Positions 32,966-42,629 of a stretch of DNA of 64,000 bases are shown here, one piece after another. The notes beneath the pieces are model-generated. The model saw nothing but the letters and a program-made list of their open reading frames with translations. It was not told the DNA's origin and did no database searches. How positions within the stretch are numbered: position 1 is the first letter of the stretch; every line of letters starts with the position of its first letter. The DNA is taken from positions 67,778,342-67,842,341 of the forward strand of contig OZ038488.1 of assembly GCA_964036315.1 (NCBI GenBank), read 5' to 3'. This DNA comes from Acanthosepion esculentum. Lineage: Eukaryota; Mollusca; Cephalopoda; Sepiida; Sepiidae. A program made the translations under genes and the position numbers.

Positions 32966-34005
32966 TGCTATTCTAAAATGTTTTTAATGCAATATTCACT
33001 CACAAGAAAAAAAGAATTAATCTTACAACCCAAATTATGTTTTGCCTTTAAATAACCAATAAAAGATTGATAACCCATAAAAAATAAATCCATCTATCTT
33101 CATGGTATTTCTTGGGGCAGTGGAGAGTTACTTGGCAGAATCCATCTCCTCTCAGTATATGAGGAAACAACTTTTAATATGATGCCAACAATTGGAAGTA
33201 ATCTCTGACCTGGAGAAGTGGGGGATGCACAGGTTAATAGACATCAAGGATTTTTAGTGACCAGGGACAAGTCAGGGATATAAGGACTTTGTAAATTGAA
33301 ACCTATCAGACCACAATTAAAGAGCTTCAGGTGAAAAGATACAACTGACATCTCTGCAGAATATGCAGCTACCTATTAGAAGGCCATGAATTTCACTCTA
33401 AAGACAGGTCCAAAAATTAAAACAATTTCTCATGCAAGTCAAAACTTAATATATATTATAGCATGCAAAGGTTACCACAAACACTAAATTGGTCAAACCA
33501 ACTGGACACTCCAACAAAAGATGACAGTTAATTGCCAAAAAATTAGCAATCCACACACTAGAAAAATACCTTTTAGCCAATGTAGAGAGGAATGCGATTG
33601 ATCAAATCTACTAAACTTTAATATCTTCCCATTCTCCCAATGTGACTACAAAACCACCAAACAAAGAAACATTTCTGATCAGAAAACTCAATTCATTACA
33701 TAAACTATACATCCCTCAAAGTAGATTATATTATATTTTCCTTAACATAAATGACAGATAAAACCAGTTGGGCCCCTTGATTTTTTTCTTTTATTCTTGA
33801 CTTGACCAACAGCACATGGTAATCTAATAAATATTTACAAACTTTTTGAAAAACTAAAAGCAAAACTGGTTAAAGTAAAATGATTTTTTCTGAAAAGCCT
33901 CATATAAGTAAAATAGTTTTAACAATTCTCTGTAAACATACATGTATTATATATTTTACATATAAATATAAAAAACATTAGGTGTTTTTCCAAATATTCT
34001 GATTT

Positions 34006-34015
<10 letters not shown>
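32966..34015. other. AT-rich, nothing recognised
   Basis: No supported gene, RNA or repeat. Confidence 0.4.

Positions 34016-34064
<49 letters not shown>
34016..34064. repeat. (TA)n microsatellite
   Basis: About 24 TA units. Confidence 0.95.
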
Positions 34065-34067
<3 letters not shown>

Positions 34068-34220
34068 CCACAAAACTACATTGAATTGTTCCCTCGGAGG
34101 AGGCTAACTTTCTTTGTCAAATATCTGTTTCATAATGCATTCACCTGTGTGTGTTGCAAACCTTCCATGTTTGCTGATGGAATCTTGCATTGTTATTTGT
34201 GTTTAGGGCACAGGTGACAT

Positions 34221-34445
34221 GTTTCTAACATTGTAAACATCATTTTTTCCACTCTTTCAAGTCAACATCAGATTCAATTACAGGAGCCAAAAGCTTACGA
34301 TCTTCACCCAGATTGGTATGCATCTTTACAATCCTCTTAACTGACTCAAAAGAATAAAAAAGATGATATCATCTCGGAATAGCTTTGAATCGTCAAAATG
34401 ATACATGATTTTCTCTACAAGTTGGTCTTCAAGCATCTTATGGCA
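34221..34445 (-). pseudogene. Decayed coding-like segment
   Basis: The minus strand reads MLEDQLVEKIMYHFDDSKL and FRDDIIF, then, after a frameshift in a T run near 34,340-34,360, SFESVKRIVKMHTNLGEDR and ending SDVDLKEWKK then a stop. The two halves read as one ancestral protein. I do not recognise it. A transposase or a processed pseudogene are both possible. Confidence 0.35.
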
Positions 34446-34589
34446 TAATGACTATGACGTTCTCTCTCTCTCTCTCTAGGAACTTCAGACATTCAGTTGA
34501 GTTGAACTTGAAACTTGAGAACTGTTAGTTTAAAATCTTATCAAAGAAAACATTCCTATTGATGTGTGTGTAAAAATATATCTTCTATA

Positions 34590-34990
34590 TATATATATAA
34601 AGTTGTAGCCGCTGCCTGTTTGCTTGTTATTGAACTCCTCCCAGGGTTTTGAAGATATACACCTAACCATAGATATTCTGAAACTACATTACCCAGGGTA
34701 CTTGGATAAGTATATTTTATTTTCATCAAAGGGGGTCTCTGGAGGGCACACCTCATGCCCGCACTGAATTTATTTTCCTTTTGATATAAATTTAATTTAA
34801 ATTTGAACAAGGGAATAACTCTTATCCAAAATATAGAAGGGGAAAGCCAAAAGATGGAGGTTATATTGGCAAGATCAAAATGAGACAATATGGATGTCAA
34901 GTTGAGCAAGAAATCACCAATCAGTGGGTAGTCCCTTACAATACATATTTGTTGTGACAATTCAACTGTCATATTATATTCATCAACAGG
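34590..34990. repeat. Unclassified element, left part with repeat H copy 1
   Basis: 34,762-34,885 is repeated at 35,349-35,461 (gaacaagggaataactctta, atccaaaatatagaaggggaaagcc-type blocks). The start region ctatatatatatataaagttg followed by gcctgtttgcttgtta resembles the 5' ends of many Helitron-like elements. That assignment is tentative. The minus-strand 181-aa frame over 34,556-35,101 spans several repeat parts and is not a supported protein. Confidence 0.45.
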
Positions 34991-35255
34991 CCCACGTGTG
35001 TCAAATGTGGCACAAGGCCGGTTTAATGTGGGTTTTCCGAGCTCGTAGGCTCGGGCAAAAATTGCCCGTAGAACCCGTATAAACGGGATCGGGGTGGTCA
35101 ACCACCTCGAACGAGGCTCTGCCGAAGGGCAGAGCCTCGTCCGAGTTCCTCTCTGCCCAAAGGCAGAGAGTTCCCCTCTGCCTCAGAGGCAGAGAGTTCG
35201 ACCGAATAGGTGAGACGTCCAAAAAGGACTGAATCACACAATTCAACTGTCATAT
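34957..35255. mobile_element. GC-rich insert between 18-bp direct repeats
   Basis: acaattcaactgtcatat occurs at 34,957-34,974 and identically at 35,238-35,255. The 263 bp between them is strikingly GC-rich against its flanks and contains the hairpin array at 35,037-35,194. A direct repeat around a foreign-looking segment is what a target-site duplication would look like, although 18 bp is long for most transposases. Confidence 0.6.
35037..35194. repeat. Array of seven consecutive hairpins
   Basis: The stems in order are: ccgagc/gctcgg (35,037-35,054), cgggcaa/ttgcccg (35,052-35,068), cccgt/acggg (35,074-35,087), ggtgg/ccacc (35,093-35,106), a perfect 13-bp stem acgaggctctgcc with a gaag loop (35,111-35,140), a 9-bp stem ctctctgcc with a caaa loop (35,149-35,170), and an 8-bp stem ctctgcct (35,176-35,194). 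The last three share the ctctgcc core, so they probably arose by duplication. Loops are 2 to 6 bases. No coding sense is evident. Confidence 0.9.
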
Positions 35256-35348
35256 CAATGTTGAAATCTGCTCACCAATTCATTCAATCAAGTATTGCAT
35301 AAAATATATATCAAAGGTGTCAACTCAAGCTATTTTTGCACAAACCCC

Positions 35349-35461
35349 ACACTGAAATTTTTTTCCTTTGATTTAAATTAATTTAAATTTCAACAAGGGA
35401 ATGACCCCTATCCAAAATATAGAAAGCGAAAGCCAGAAGATGGCGGTCACATTGGCAAGAT
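35349..35461. repeat. Repeat H copy 2
   Basis: Direct copy of 34,762-34,885, on the other side of the GC-rich insert. Confidence 0.8.
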
Positions 35462-35581
35462 TATTGAGTAATATTGAAATGCATCATTTTTCTCCATGAA
35501 TTATAACAATGATTTAAATTCAATCATCATTTTCTTACAAAAATATTTGTGACATGCAGCAAGGAGTGGGTAATTCGGTTA

Positions 35582-35582
<1 letters not shown>

Positions 35583-35626
<44 letters not shown>
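35583..35626. repeat. (TA)n microsatellite
   Basis: About 22 TA units. Confidence 0.95.
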
Positions 35627-35628
<2 letters not shown>

Positions 35629-35753
35629 CACACATTGCTTGCCGTAATGAAACAGTGCTTCATGTAAAATAACAGAGTTAAAATTTATACTAAGAATTAA
35701 TATATATTTGTTCCTCAAGTTGCATTGAACAGTAGGGAACAAATGTATATTTA

Positions 35754-35754
<1 letters not shown>

Positions 35755-35809
<55 letters not shown>
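35755..35809. repeat. (TG)n(TA)n microsatellite
   Basis: Short TG run then about 20 TA units. Dipeptide frames across this and the previous array are spurious. Confidence 0.95.
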
Positions 35810-35813
<4 letters not shown>

Positions 35814-36160
35814 TGATGGACTCTGTTGTTGATTTCGATGTATGAGGATCCAACAACCTCATTCAGTTTTTATGTTTGTGCTGTATATGACATTTTAGTC
35901 CCACTAGTGACCTGCATGCATATTGTACAACAGCGAGGATCTCATGACATAGCCACAGGAATAATTGCTGATGACTTTGCTGTTGTCTTTTGCCTCTTAA
36001 CCAGTCAATATGACTGATTTAGACATTTCTGATACCACTCTGGCACATATATCTCCAGTTATTTCTATCCAGGGCAACTCACTTGAAGTTAGTATATATT
36101 TATATAAAGGGAGAGATTATTGTTGTTCCAACGAGAGAACTCTCTTTAAAAATATATGTA
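35810..36160. other. Nothing recognised
   Basis: Short plus-strand frames of 63 and 95 aa have no motif. Confidence 0.35.
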
Positions 36161-36173
36161 TATATATATATAT

Positions 36174-36245
36174 ATTAAATAACATTTACCGGCCTGAATG
36201 TCCGAGAAATTTCTCGGACATTCAGGCCGGTAAATGTTATTTAAT
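36174..36245. repeat. Perfect 72-bp palindrome (SINE-C tail, inverted)
   Basis: 36-bp arms with no loop, centred on gagaaatttctc. Each arm is the SINE-C tail (cggacattcaggccggtaaa), which also occurs at 36,578-36,608. Head-to-head joining of two SINE tails explains it. Confidence 0.95.
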
Positions 36246-36439
36246 ACTGTTTATTATAAAAAAAACAGAGCATTTGCTTAAATACTTGTATCTATAAAAA
36301 GAACGTTAAACATAATATAAATGTCTTTAAATAAATTGTCGGACAATGTCCAATTCTAAAATATATGACGTCATTTGTTTACATTTGATACGCTAGAGCA
36401 GATATGTATAGAAGAGATTCATGGAAGATTTAAGTTTAA

Positions 36440-36640
36440 AGATAGTAAAATCGACCTTGCTAACCAGACGCTCATCTGTGGCCGAAAGGTTAAGGCACAT
36501 CACGCGAAATGATGGTTCCGTATAGGATACAGGTTCGATTCCTGTCGGAGAGCGAAAGTTTTCTATGAAAATTTCTTGGACATTCAGGCCGGTAAATGTT
36601 ATTTAATACTGTTTATTATAAAAAAAAAAATATATATATA
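36440..36640 (+). repeat. SINE-C, tRNA-Ser-derived
   Basis: tRNA-Ser-like head at 36,472-36,553, then a unique part gcgaaagttttctatgaaaa and the tail ttggacattcaggccggtaa, ending in an A run at 36,622. Other copies are at 58.4 and 58.7 kb. This copy looks the least decayed of the three. Confidence 0.8.
36472..36553 (+). ncRNA. tRNA-Ser(CGA)-like SINE head with internal Pol III boxes
   Basis: D arm GCC-GAAAGGTTAA-GGC, anticodon stem CATCA/TGATG with loop CGCGAAA (anticodon CGA, serine), a 14-nt variable arm with a tcc/gga stem, and a perfect T stem ACAGG/CCTGT with loop TTCGATT. The A box tggccgaaaggttaaggc and B box aggttcgattcct are intact. Position 33 is G instead of the nearly universal U, and the acceptor stem pairs poorly. 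So this is a SINE promoter or tRNA pseudogene rather than a working tRNA. Confidence 0.8.
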
Positions 36641-36762
36641 TATATAATATTAAATGTTGTTAATACTGTTTGTTGTAAACAAACCATTTACTTAAATATC
36701 TATAAAAAAAACAATGTATAAACAGAAAATATATTAAAATAATTGTCTTAGTCCATTTCATA

Positions 36763-36766
<4 letters not shown>

Positions 36767-36835
<69 letters not shown>
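36767..36835. repeat. (TA)n(CA)n microsatellite
   Basis: About 28 TA units followed by a short CA run. Confidence 0.95.
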
Positions 36836-37529
36836 TACAAACCCAAGTTCTGTCTATTAAACAGATTCAAGTCATAGTGCATACGTTATTAATCAGTTTC
36901 ACACAAAAGAAAAATGTTTTTTTATTGAAAATTAATAATGTGGTTCAATATCCCTCCTGAGTGGATATCTAAATATTACTTAATTCACTTGTAATTTACA
37001 AAGAAAGATTAAACTTGCACAGCCTTTAAAACAAATATCAAAATATTAATCTGCAAAGGTTCAGCTTTTAAGCATGTATAGTTATAATGTAATTTTTTTT
37101 CTGTTCATCATTCATAATATAAAAATCTAAAAAAAAAATATTCAATTTAATTTTTTAATTAATTAATTTTTAATGTTATATATATTCTCTGCTTTTGAAA
37201 ATTTTCCAAACATATCATAATCATTAATTAGTATTTTAACCTGAAAATTTTATTTATTATCTTTCCATAGTAAATGCATACATCTTTCCATAGTAGATGT
37301 ATACTTCTTTTATATTTCAATATTTTTTAATAAAGGTACATTTCTGTATCTAATCAAATCATCCATTTTTTTTTTAACAAAAAATTGGGAATTTCCTTTT
37401 AAGGCCTTCAAAATAAATATGAAAAAAAAAATCAAAATATTCAAAAAATTTTAATAGAGACAAATATTCAAATATGTATTTTTTATTATAAGCTTATATA
37501 ATAAAATTTATAACTGTCCATTTTTTTAA
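36836..37529. other. Very AT-rich, nothing recognised
   Basis: A/T runs and a local duplication around 37,265-37,310 (tctttccatagtaaatgcat / tctttccatagtagatgtat). No gene. Confidence 0.4.
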
Positions 37530-37680
37530 AAATGTCATGTCAATCGCTATCTACTGTCCACCTGATTACTCTTAGTAATGTTTTTGTTTTCTAATTTTTA
37601 CACACCCATTAACCCCTCATGTCTTAGTGGCTTTCCTGCCTTGCTTGGCATGAACTCAAAAGAATGTATAGAATATCTCC
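37530..37680 (+). pseudogene. CR1/L2-like LINE (family B) 3' tail
   Basis: Plus strand: atgtcaatcgctatctactg (the final NVNxHL region), then acccctcatgtcttagtggc and cttgcttggcatga. Matches the tail of the 23.5-kb and 16.8-kb copies. Almost no coding sequence remains. Confidence 0.7.
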
Positions 37681-37959
37681 CTCTTTATCTTTTGTGCACA
37701 AGCAGCTTGTAAAAAAGCCATCTCTTACATTGTCATTCTATCACAAAAATGTCCTTTGTTGCAACCAGTGGTGACAGCCAACTTGGTGACAGCTATAAAT
37801 ACATGTTATCTAAAGAATGATTGATATGACAAATATGTTAATGAGAAATAACCAACCCTAAATGAAAAAAAAAATGATCTCAGATCTGTATGTATAACAA
37901 ACAATAAAAAACACAGAAAACATCATATGACATAAGATGTTTTACTAGAGAGTATATGA

Positions 37960-38470
37960 AAGTTTTCATTCTTTTATCTGCCATATCTCTTCAGGATGTG
38001 GGCGGTCATGACTCTCCACAACTTCCTAACCTTTGTAGCTCTTTTTAAGGTTCATCTTTTTTGCCATCCTTCCCACTCTCTATTCTACCAACCTTTTATA
38101 TAAGGTTGTTGGTTAGGTTTTGCACTGTTTCTCTATTTTCCTTTTGTGTCTTGTGAGTGTCAAATTCTCCAAGCCCTCTTTCCTCATTATATGTCCCAGA
38201 AGGTTCTCTTTCTAATTCTAACTTTAAGTGGTACTTTTGTTTCCAGTTTCCTTAAAACTTCCTCATTAATCAGTTGAAGGTATTTTACAGCTTCCTTCTG
38301 TAGAACCATGTCTATTGCCTAAAGTCTCTTCATCATTGAAGAAAAGACTGTCTAGCATCCACTGGCATATCAGAGGACTGATATAACATAACAATTCAGC
38401 ACTCTTTGTTTCTAATGGAAATTTTAATGCTTGAAGCATTACTATCTTCCTGACACTTAGAATCATGAAA
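37960..38470 (-). pseudogene. RTE-like LINE fragment (family A)
   Basis: 3' tail gtcatgactctccacaactt at 38,008, then family A coding blocks in reverse (ttgtgagtgtcaaattctcc, gtctagcatccactggcata). Stops throughout. Confidence 0.75.
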
Positions 38471-38474
38471 GTTT

Positions 38475-38655
38475 CAAGTCTTTTATATGACATCTGTCTT
38501 CAGGATGTTGACAAACAAGGCTCTCTACAACTTCTTGTCTTTTATTGCTGTAAGTAACTTTTGACGCCATTACACTCCCTCTTGAACCCTGTTCTACCAT
38601 CCCTCTACACAAACTTGTTAGGTTACCCATTGTTTCCCCTTACTTCTTTTGTACC
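38475..38655 (-). pseudogene. RTE-like LINE 3' end (family A), second copy
   Basis: Tail block caaggctctctacaacttct at 38,516 and the following ccctgttctaccatccctct. A tandemly arranged further 3' end of the same family. It is interrupted at about 38,660. Confidence 0.7.
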
Positions 38656-38659
38656 TTTT

Positions 38660-39160
38660 ACCTTTTCTACACAAACGTGATATTGACGATTTAATGACCA
38701 AAAGCAGACTGCGTAAATGTTTTCCATGCATCGACTCCACACATACATTTGCTTTAATCAGAACAGAATTAATAATAAATTATGACCAGTTAGAGCTACT
38801 CCTGCTCAAAAACCAAAACCTTAATTTTAAGCAAACTAGAAACTATATATACCCAAATTTAAACAGATGTAACACAGGCCAGCGTTTGATGTCAACACCA
38901 ACACACGGAGAGAGAGATGCTACCAATGATGACCACCACCACCATCAGATGTCCATTTTACTTTTAATTTTACCACTCTCTCTCCCTGTTGCCTTAGCAA
39001 CAGATAGAAGTTACCAGTTTTTGTATATATGTAAATAAATTATACATTTATTTGCATCTACTCAATGTCCTCTTTTGTTTGACACTTGGATTTACATTTG
39101 CCAGGCAGAGAAGGAACTAACTTTCTCAACACTAACTGCGACAACAAGGTTCTGTCTTCT
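38660..39160. other. Possible solo LTR or unclassified insert
   Basis: Lies between LINE-like blocks that resume at about 39,163 with aggttacccatt, a string also present on the left side (38,621). It contains a TATA-like ctatatataccc (38,843) and a polyadenylation-type aataaa (39,033). The 129-aa (38,649-39,038) and 110-aa (39,086-39,418) frames carry no recognisable motif. Confidence 0.35.
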
Positions 39161-39162
39161 AG

Positions 39163-40140
39163 GTTACCCATTTCTGCCTCTGCAACACTTCTTTTACCTT
39201 CAGTATGTCATGTAAGGGTTACATTCTTTAAGACCTCTTTCCACATGAATATACACTTGTTCTCTATTGAAATAGCTCAATGTAACAAGGAACACTTGAC
39301 TGTGATGAGCACACTGAATTTCTCAGACATTATATCTATAGAAATAAGAACTTCTATCTGCTGTGTGCCTTCAGCATGTTGGCAATCATGGCTCTCCATA
39401 ACTTCTTGTCCTTTGTAGCTCTTAGCAATGTTTGTTTTTGTTTTTTTGCTATCTCTCATAATCCCTGTTTTGCCAACCATTTACTCAAGCTTGTTAAGTA
39501 GGTTATTCTCTGCTTTCCTCTGTCACTCTTGCCTTCAATATGTCTTGTGAGTGTTAAATTTTCTAAGTCCTTATTCCTCATGATGTGTCCCAGTAATTTC
39601 AATTGTGTTGTTTTCATTCTAAATATAAGTGTCTTTTTGTTTCCATTTTCTCTAAAACTTCATCTGTGAGGAGATTATCCAGCATTCACTGCCATATAGA
39701 AGGACTGATATAACATAACAGTCTAGTACTCTTTTTCTTTATTTCTAATGAATTTGTCTTGTGTCTTAATACTTTACTTAACTTTTTGGAAGGCATCTTT
39801 TGCTTGTCAATGCTCCTTCAGATATTGGTGTTGCATTTTCTGTTCTCTGTTAAAATACTACCTAGACATTGAAAGTTTTGTAATTGCTGGATTTTGGTGT
39901 CTCTAATTCATAGTTTGCATTTTGAGTTGTTCCTTTTGTTGAAAACCCTACATGATAGTTAGTCCTTTCTTCTCCCTTTCCTTTACTACCTTCTGGAGGA
40001 GTGCTTGTAGTTTCCTTTCCATGTCTGCTATCAACACTGTGTCATCTGTGTATCTTATACTGTTCAGATTGTGGCCACCAGTAATGGATCCTGGTAAAAG
40101 TTCTAATTCTCTCAGAATCACCTCAAGGTTGAATGTCCAG
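39163..40140 (-). pseudogene. RTE-like LINE, RT core to 3' end (family A)
   Basis: The minus frame from 40,120 encodes SITGGHNLNSIRYTDDTVLI, where YTDD is the catalytic box, then ADMERKLQALLQKVVKE and REKKGLTI. Downstream blocks run to the 3' tail catggctctccataacttct at 39,387. A further fragment lies at 39,163-39,250. Frameshifted, with no endonuclease. Confidence 0.8.
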
Positions 40141-40156
40141 CAAGAAGACACATACT

Positions 40157-40440
40157 TGTTGATGTAATGGAATAACCTGTCACCACCATGAGTAACTACA
40201 CTATAGGTATCCATAAGGCAACGGACTACAGGAGTCTAGCTGGGATCTGTTGAGTACGACTCGGACTTACACAAGAACTACCAACCTTCCAATGGTAGCA
40301 CTCACTACTGGACTGACTTGCAACAACCTTGTGCATAACTGTTACCTCTGTTCTTTTTGTATTGGTTTTTACAATAAACCATTACTTATTTTATCCACCG
40401 TGTTTGTCAAGTATATATTCTTATTAGCACGGAATATAAC
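40157..40440. other. Possible LTR-like segment
   Basis: Begins tgttgatgtaatgg and ends gcacggaatataaca (TG...CA with TGTT/AACA ends). It contains an aataaa (40,371) and a downstream gtgtttgtcaag. It abuts the broken end of a LINE. No target duplication or partner was found, so this is tentative. Confidence 0.3.
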
Positions 40441-40574
40441 ACTTGTCTTACACTCCTTTCTATATAAAAGTAGAACTGATTCTTTGTCCATCAAACACTG
40501 TTTATGTGTAACTTTGCAGCTGCCTATCTAATGTATATGCATATGTCAGTGAGTGACTTACATGTGATGCCCTG

Positions 40575-40765
40575 TGTATGAAGATAAACTATATCTGAGA
40601 TGAAAGGCTCTGATTGGGAGGCTTGGAGGAGCATGGAACCAGCTCTTAATTGCTGTTGTTCCCAGGTTCACCCTAACCCAGGGCAGTAGCACCTGTTAGG
40701 GTCCCAGCTATGGGCAAATAGTTAATCCCCAGATTGGGGTTAAAACACAAGTTTTGATGGTGCTT
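40575..40765 (+). repeat. Repeat E copy 1
   Basis: About 190 bp, inverted copy at 60,145-60,325. Shared blocks are aggagcatggaaccagctct, agggcagtagcacctgttag and agctatgggcaaatagttaa. Class unknown. Confidence 0.8.
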
Positions 40766-40849
40766 GTATATGTGACCATATATGTATGCTTTTACTACAT
40801 GAAATGTGTGAAATATATGATAAAAATGATACGGCACTCTCTGGAGATG

Positions 40850-41549
40850 ACAATCTAATAATTTTAAGAAGGTATAACAGCCAAAAAAACTGACAAAACC
40901 CCAAAAATAATCATAAAAATGTTCAAAAATATAGGATTTGACATGAAAACAAACCCAAAAGAAGTAGATTTCTTAGATGTCACACTCAGCCTAAGAAAGG
41001 TATATATCAACCATACAAACAACTCAGTAGAAAACCATATTACATACACAAAGATTCCAACCATCCATCAAAAATAATCAAACAGATCCCACAATCAATT
41101 AATTATCTAAAAATTCTTTGATGAAATTATTTTTAATGAAGGCAAAAGGTCAAAACAACCATAAAAATATTGGATTTTTGGCACTACTCACATATACACC
41201 ACATAATATGAAAAACCTAACAGAAAAAGAAATATCCACTGTATAACAAAAATGTCAAAACAAATGTAGGAAAATTATTCATTAAAAGTCATATACAAAC
41301 ACTTCCTCACATCAAGCACTCTCCACAAGATATTCAATAAAAATACAATAAAAATCAGTTACTGTTGCACCGAGAACATGACAATAACAAAAAGCACAGC
41401 AGAAAAATAACTAACAAAATCACCCACACAAATCAAAACCCACTTGTAACTGCAGTGCAAAACACAAATGTCACTTAAATGGTAATTACTTGCAAAACAA
41501 TATGATATACCAAGTCACTGTAAATCAGCAGATAACAAAAAATACACAA

Positions 41550-41550
<1 letters not shown>
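40850..41550 (+). pseudogene. Penelope-like element, RT thumb and linker
   Basis: Plus strand: FKNIGFDMKTNPKEVDFLDV (40,922 on; the conserved VDFLDV-type motif), then YTKIPTIHQK. After a decayed middle, HFLTSSTLHKIFNKNTIKIS and YCCTENM (about 41,300-41,390). Next comes a cysteine/histidine linker with CNCSAKHKCHLNGNYL and NMIYQVTV (about 41,450-41,510). This order is that of Penelope-like retroelements, which couple a telomerase-like reverse transcriptase to a GIY-YIG endonuclease. Stops and frameshifts are frequent and the palm domain is missing. Confidence 0.8.

Positions 41551-41560
<10 letters not shown>

Positions 41561-41621
<61 letters not shown>
41561..41621. repeat. (TA)n microsatellite inside the Penelope-like element
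   Basis: CA run then about 30 TA units and a GA run, sitting exactly between the linker and the GIY-YIG remnant. Confidence 0.95.
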
Positions 41622-41627
<6 letters not shown>

Positions 41628-41632
<5 letters not shown>

Positions 41633-41870
41633 GAGTAACTGAAGGACCCTGGGAACAGAGAAACTATGTGCACAAGATATCCTTTACAAATACAAACTAT
41701 GCAAACAGCACAACCCTTTCTACACATATATGGGAAATTAAAAAGAAAAACCAAATTATACTAAAAATCTCATGGAAAATAAGAAAAACTGCATCAGCTT
41801 ACAACGATAAATTCAAACACTGTAAACTCTGTCTAGAGGAGAAAATAGTAATAATCACCTTCCCAGACTA
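41628..41870 (+). pseudogene. Penelope-like GIY-YIG endonuclease remnant
   Basis: A plus frame of about 80 codons reads GVTEGPWEQRNYVHKISF, then NTNYANSTTLSTHIWEIK and SWKIRKTASAYNDKFKHC, ending CLEEKIVIITFPD. The YANSTTLSxHIW block and the final KxCxLCLxEK block are typical of the Penelope GIY-YIG region. The GIY-YIG signature itself is lost where the TA array expanded. Confidence 0.8.
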
Positions 41871-41879
41871 ACACAAATT

Positions 41880-42289
41880 ACTAAATAAACAATCTAAACT
41901 TATCCCAAAATTCAGACATGAAAATAATTTTTTAGTGTGTTACTTAAAAATCAAAAACTAAAAATGAATACCTTGCAAAATACCATCAGGAAAGATGTAA
42001 ATATATGCAATATATACAACACAGATAATGTAACTTTGAACTAAACAAATAAGATGACCAACCACTGAAAAAAGAAAGTAAATACTAAACAAATTAACAA
42101 ACTACAAATTCACATATAAACAAAAGTAAATGTAATAATGAATAATCAACAATAAATAATGAGTAAAAGTTAACAAATAGCACTATAGAAATATCTACAA
42201 ATAACCACATTTAGGTCCACAATTATTTCTTCTCAGTAACCTCTAGAATATTTGTTAGGATAATGCAATAGACCTTGCTGCCCATAATG
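41880..42289. other. AT-rich, nothing recognised
   Basis: A-rich sequence; it may be the 3' flank of the Penelope-like element. Confidence 0.4.
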
Positions 42290-42425
42290 CACCATTGACA
42301 AATACACATGGCCTGAATATCTTTGTTCAAGCATGAAACAAACTGCTGTCACTGGGTGTTGATCTCAGTGTTCACTTTTATATTTATATACACTCTATTC
42401 CATTAATTGGGCACTTTTACCTATA
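42290..42425. mobile_element. Half copy of the 60.9-kb fold-back
   Basis: gcatgaaacaaactgctgtc, then actgggtgttgatctcagtg and ttcacttttatatt match the right arm at 61,030-61,076. A diverged tattgagcac-type motif (attgggcac) follows at 42,406. Confidence 0.65.
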
Positions 42426-42447
42426 AATAATACATTAAAAATTTTTT

Positions 42448-42451
<4 letters not shown>

Positions 42452-42490
<39 letters not shown>
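42452..42490. repeat. (TA)n microsatellite
   Basis: About 19 TA units, followed by ccacagacagcctgttttgc, which is inverted relative to 29.53 kb. Confidence 0.95.
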
Positions 42491-42496
<6 letters not shown>

Positions 42497-42549
42497 CCAC
42501 AGACAGCCTGTTTTGCTGTATCACAGCACATCAGTGTGGATAGACATCC

Positions 42550-42620
42550 AATTGCTTCAAGCTGGGATTGAAACTTGATGATTTGGCATCAGTCAGAGAC
42601 TCTACCTCTAAGTTATCGGC
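42550..42620 (-). repeat. tRNA-like SINE head
   Basis: The minus strand reads gataacttagaggtagagtc (A-box-like) and, 35 bp on, caagtttcaatcccagc (B-box). This is a further head type. No full SINE body was recognised. Confidence 0.5.
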
Positions 42621-42629
42621 AGAGAAAGG

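Noticed and set aside
34556..35101. Long 181-aa minus-strand reading frame
   Set aside because: It runs across repeat H, AT-rich sequence and part of the GC-rich insert, which have separate origins. No motif is present.
35037..35194. Rho-independent terminators or bacterial insert
   Set aside because: No T-tract follows the stems, no bacterial reading frame is present, and the flanks are continuous with host repeats.
36472..36553. Functional tRNA-Ser gene
   Set aside because: G at position 33, poor acceptor pairing, and a SINE body and A-run attached downstream.
38660..40440. Complete LTR retrotransposon between two LTR-like segments
   Set aside because: The two segments are not similar to each other and the sequence between them is a minus-strand LINE, with no gag or pol.
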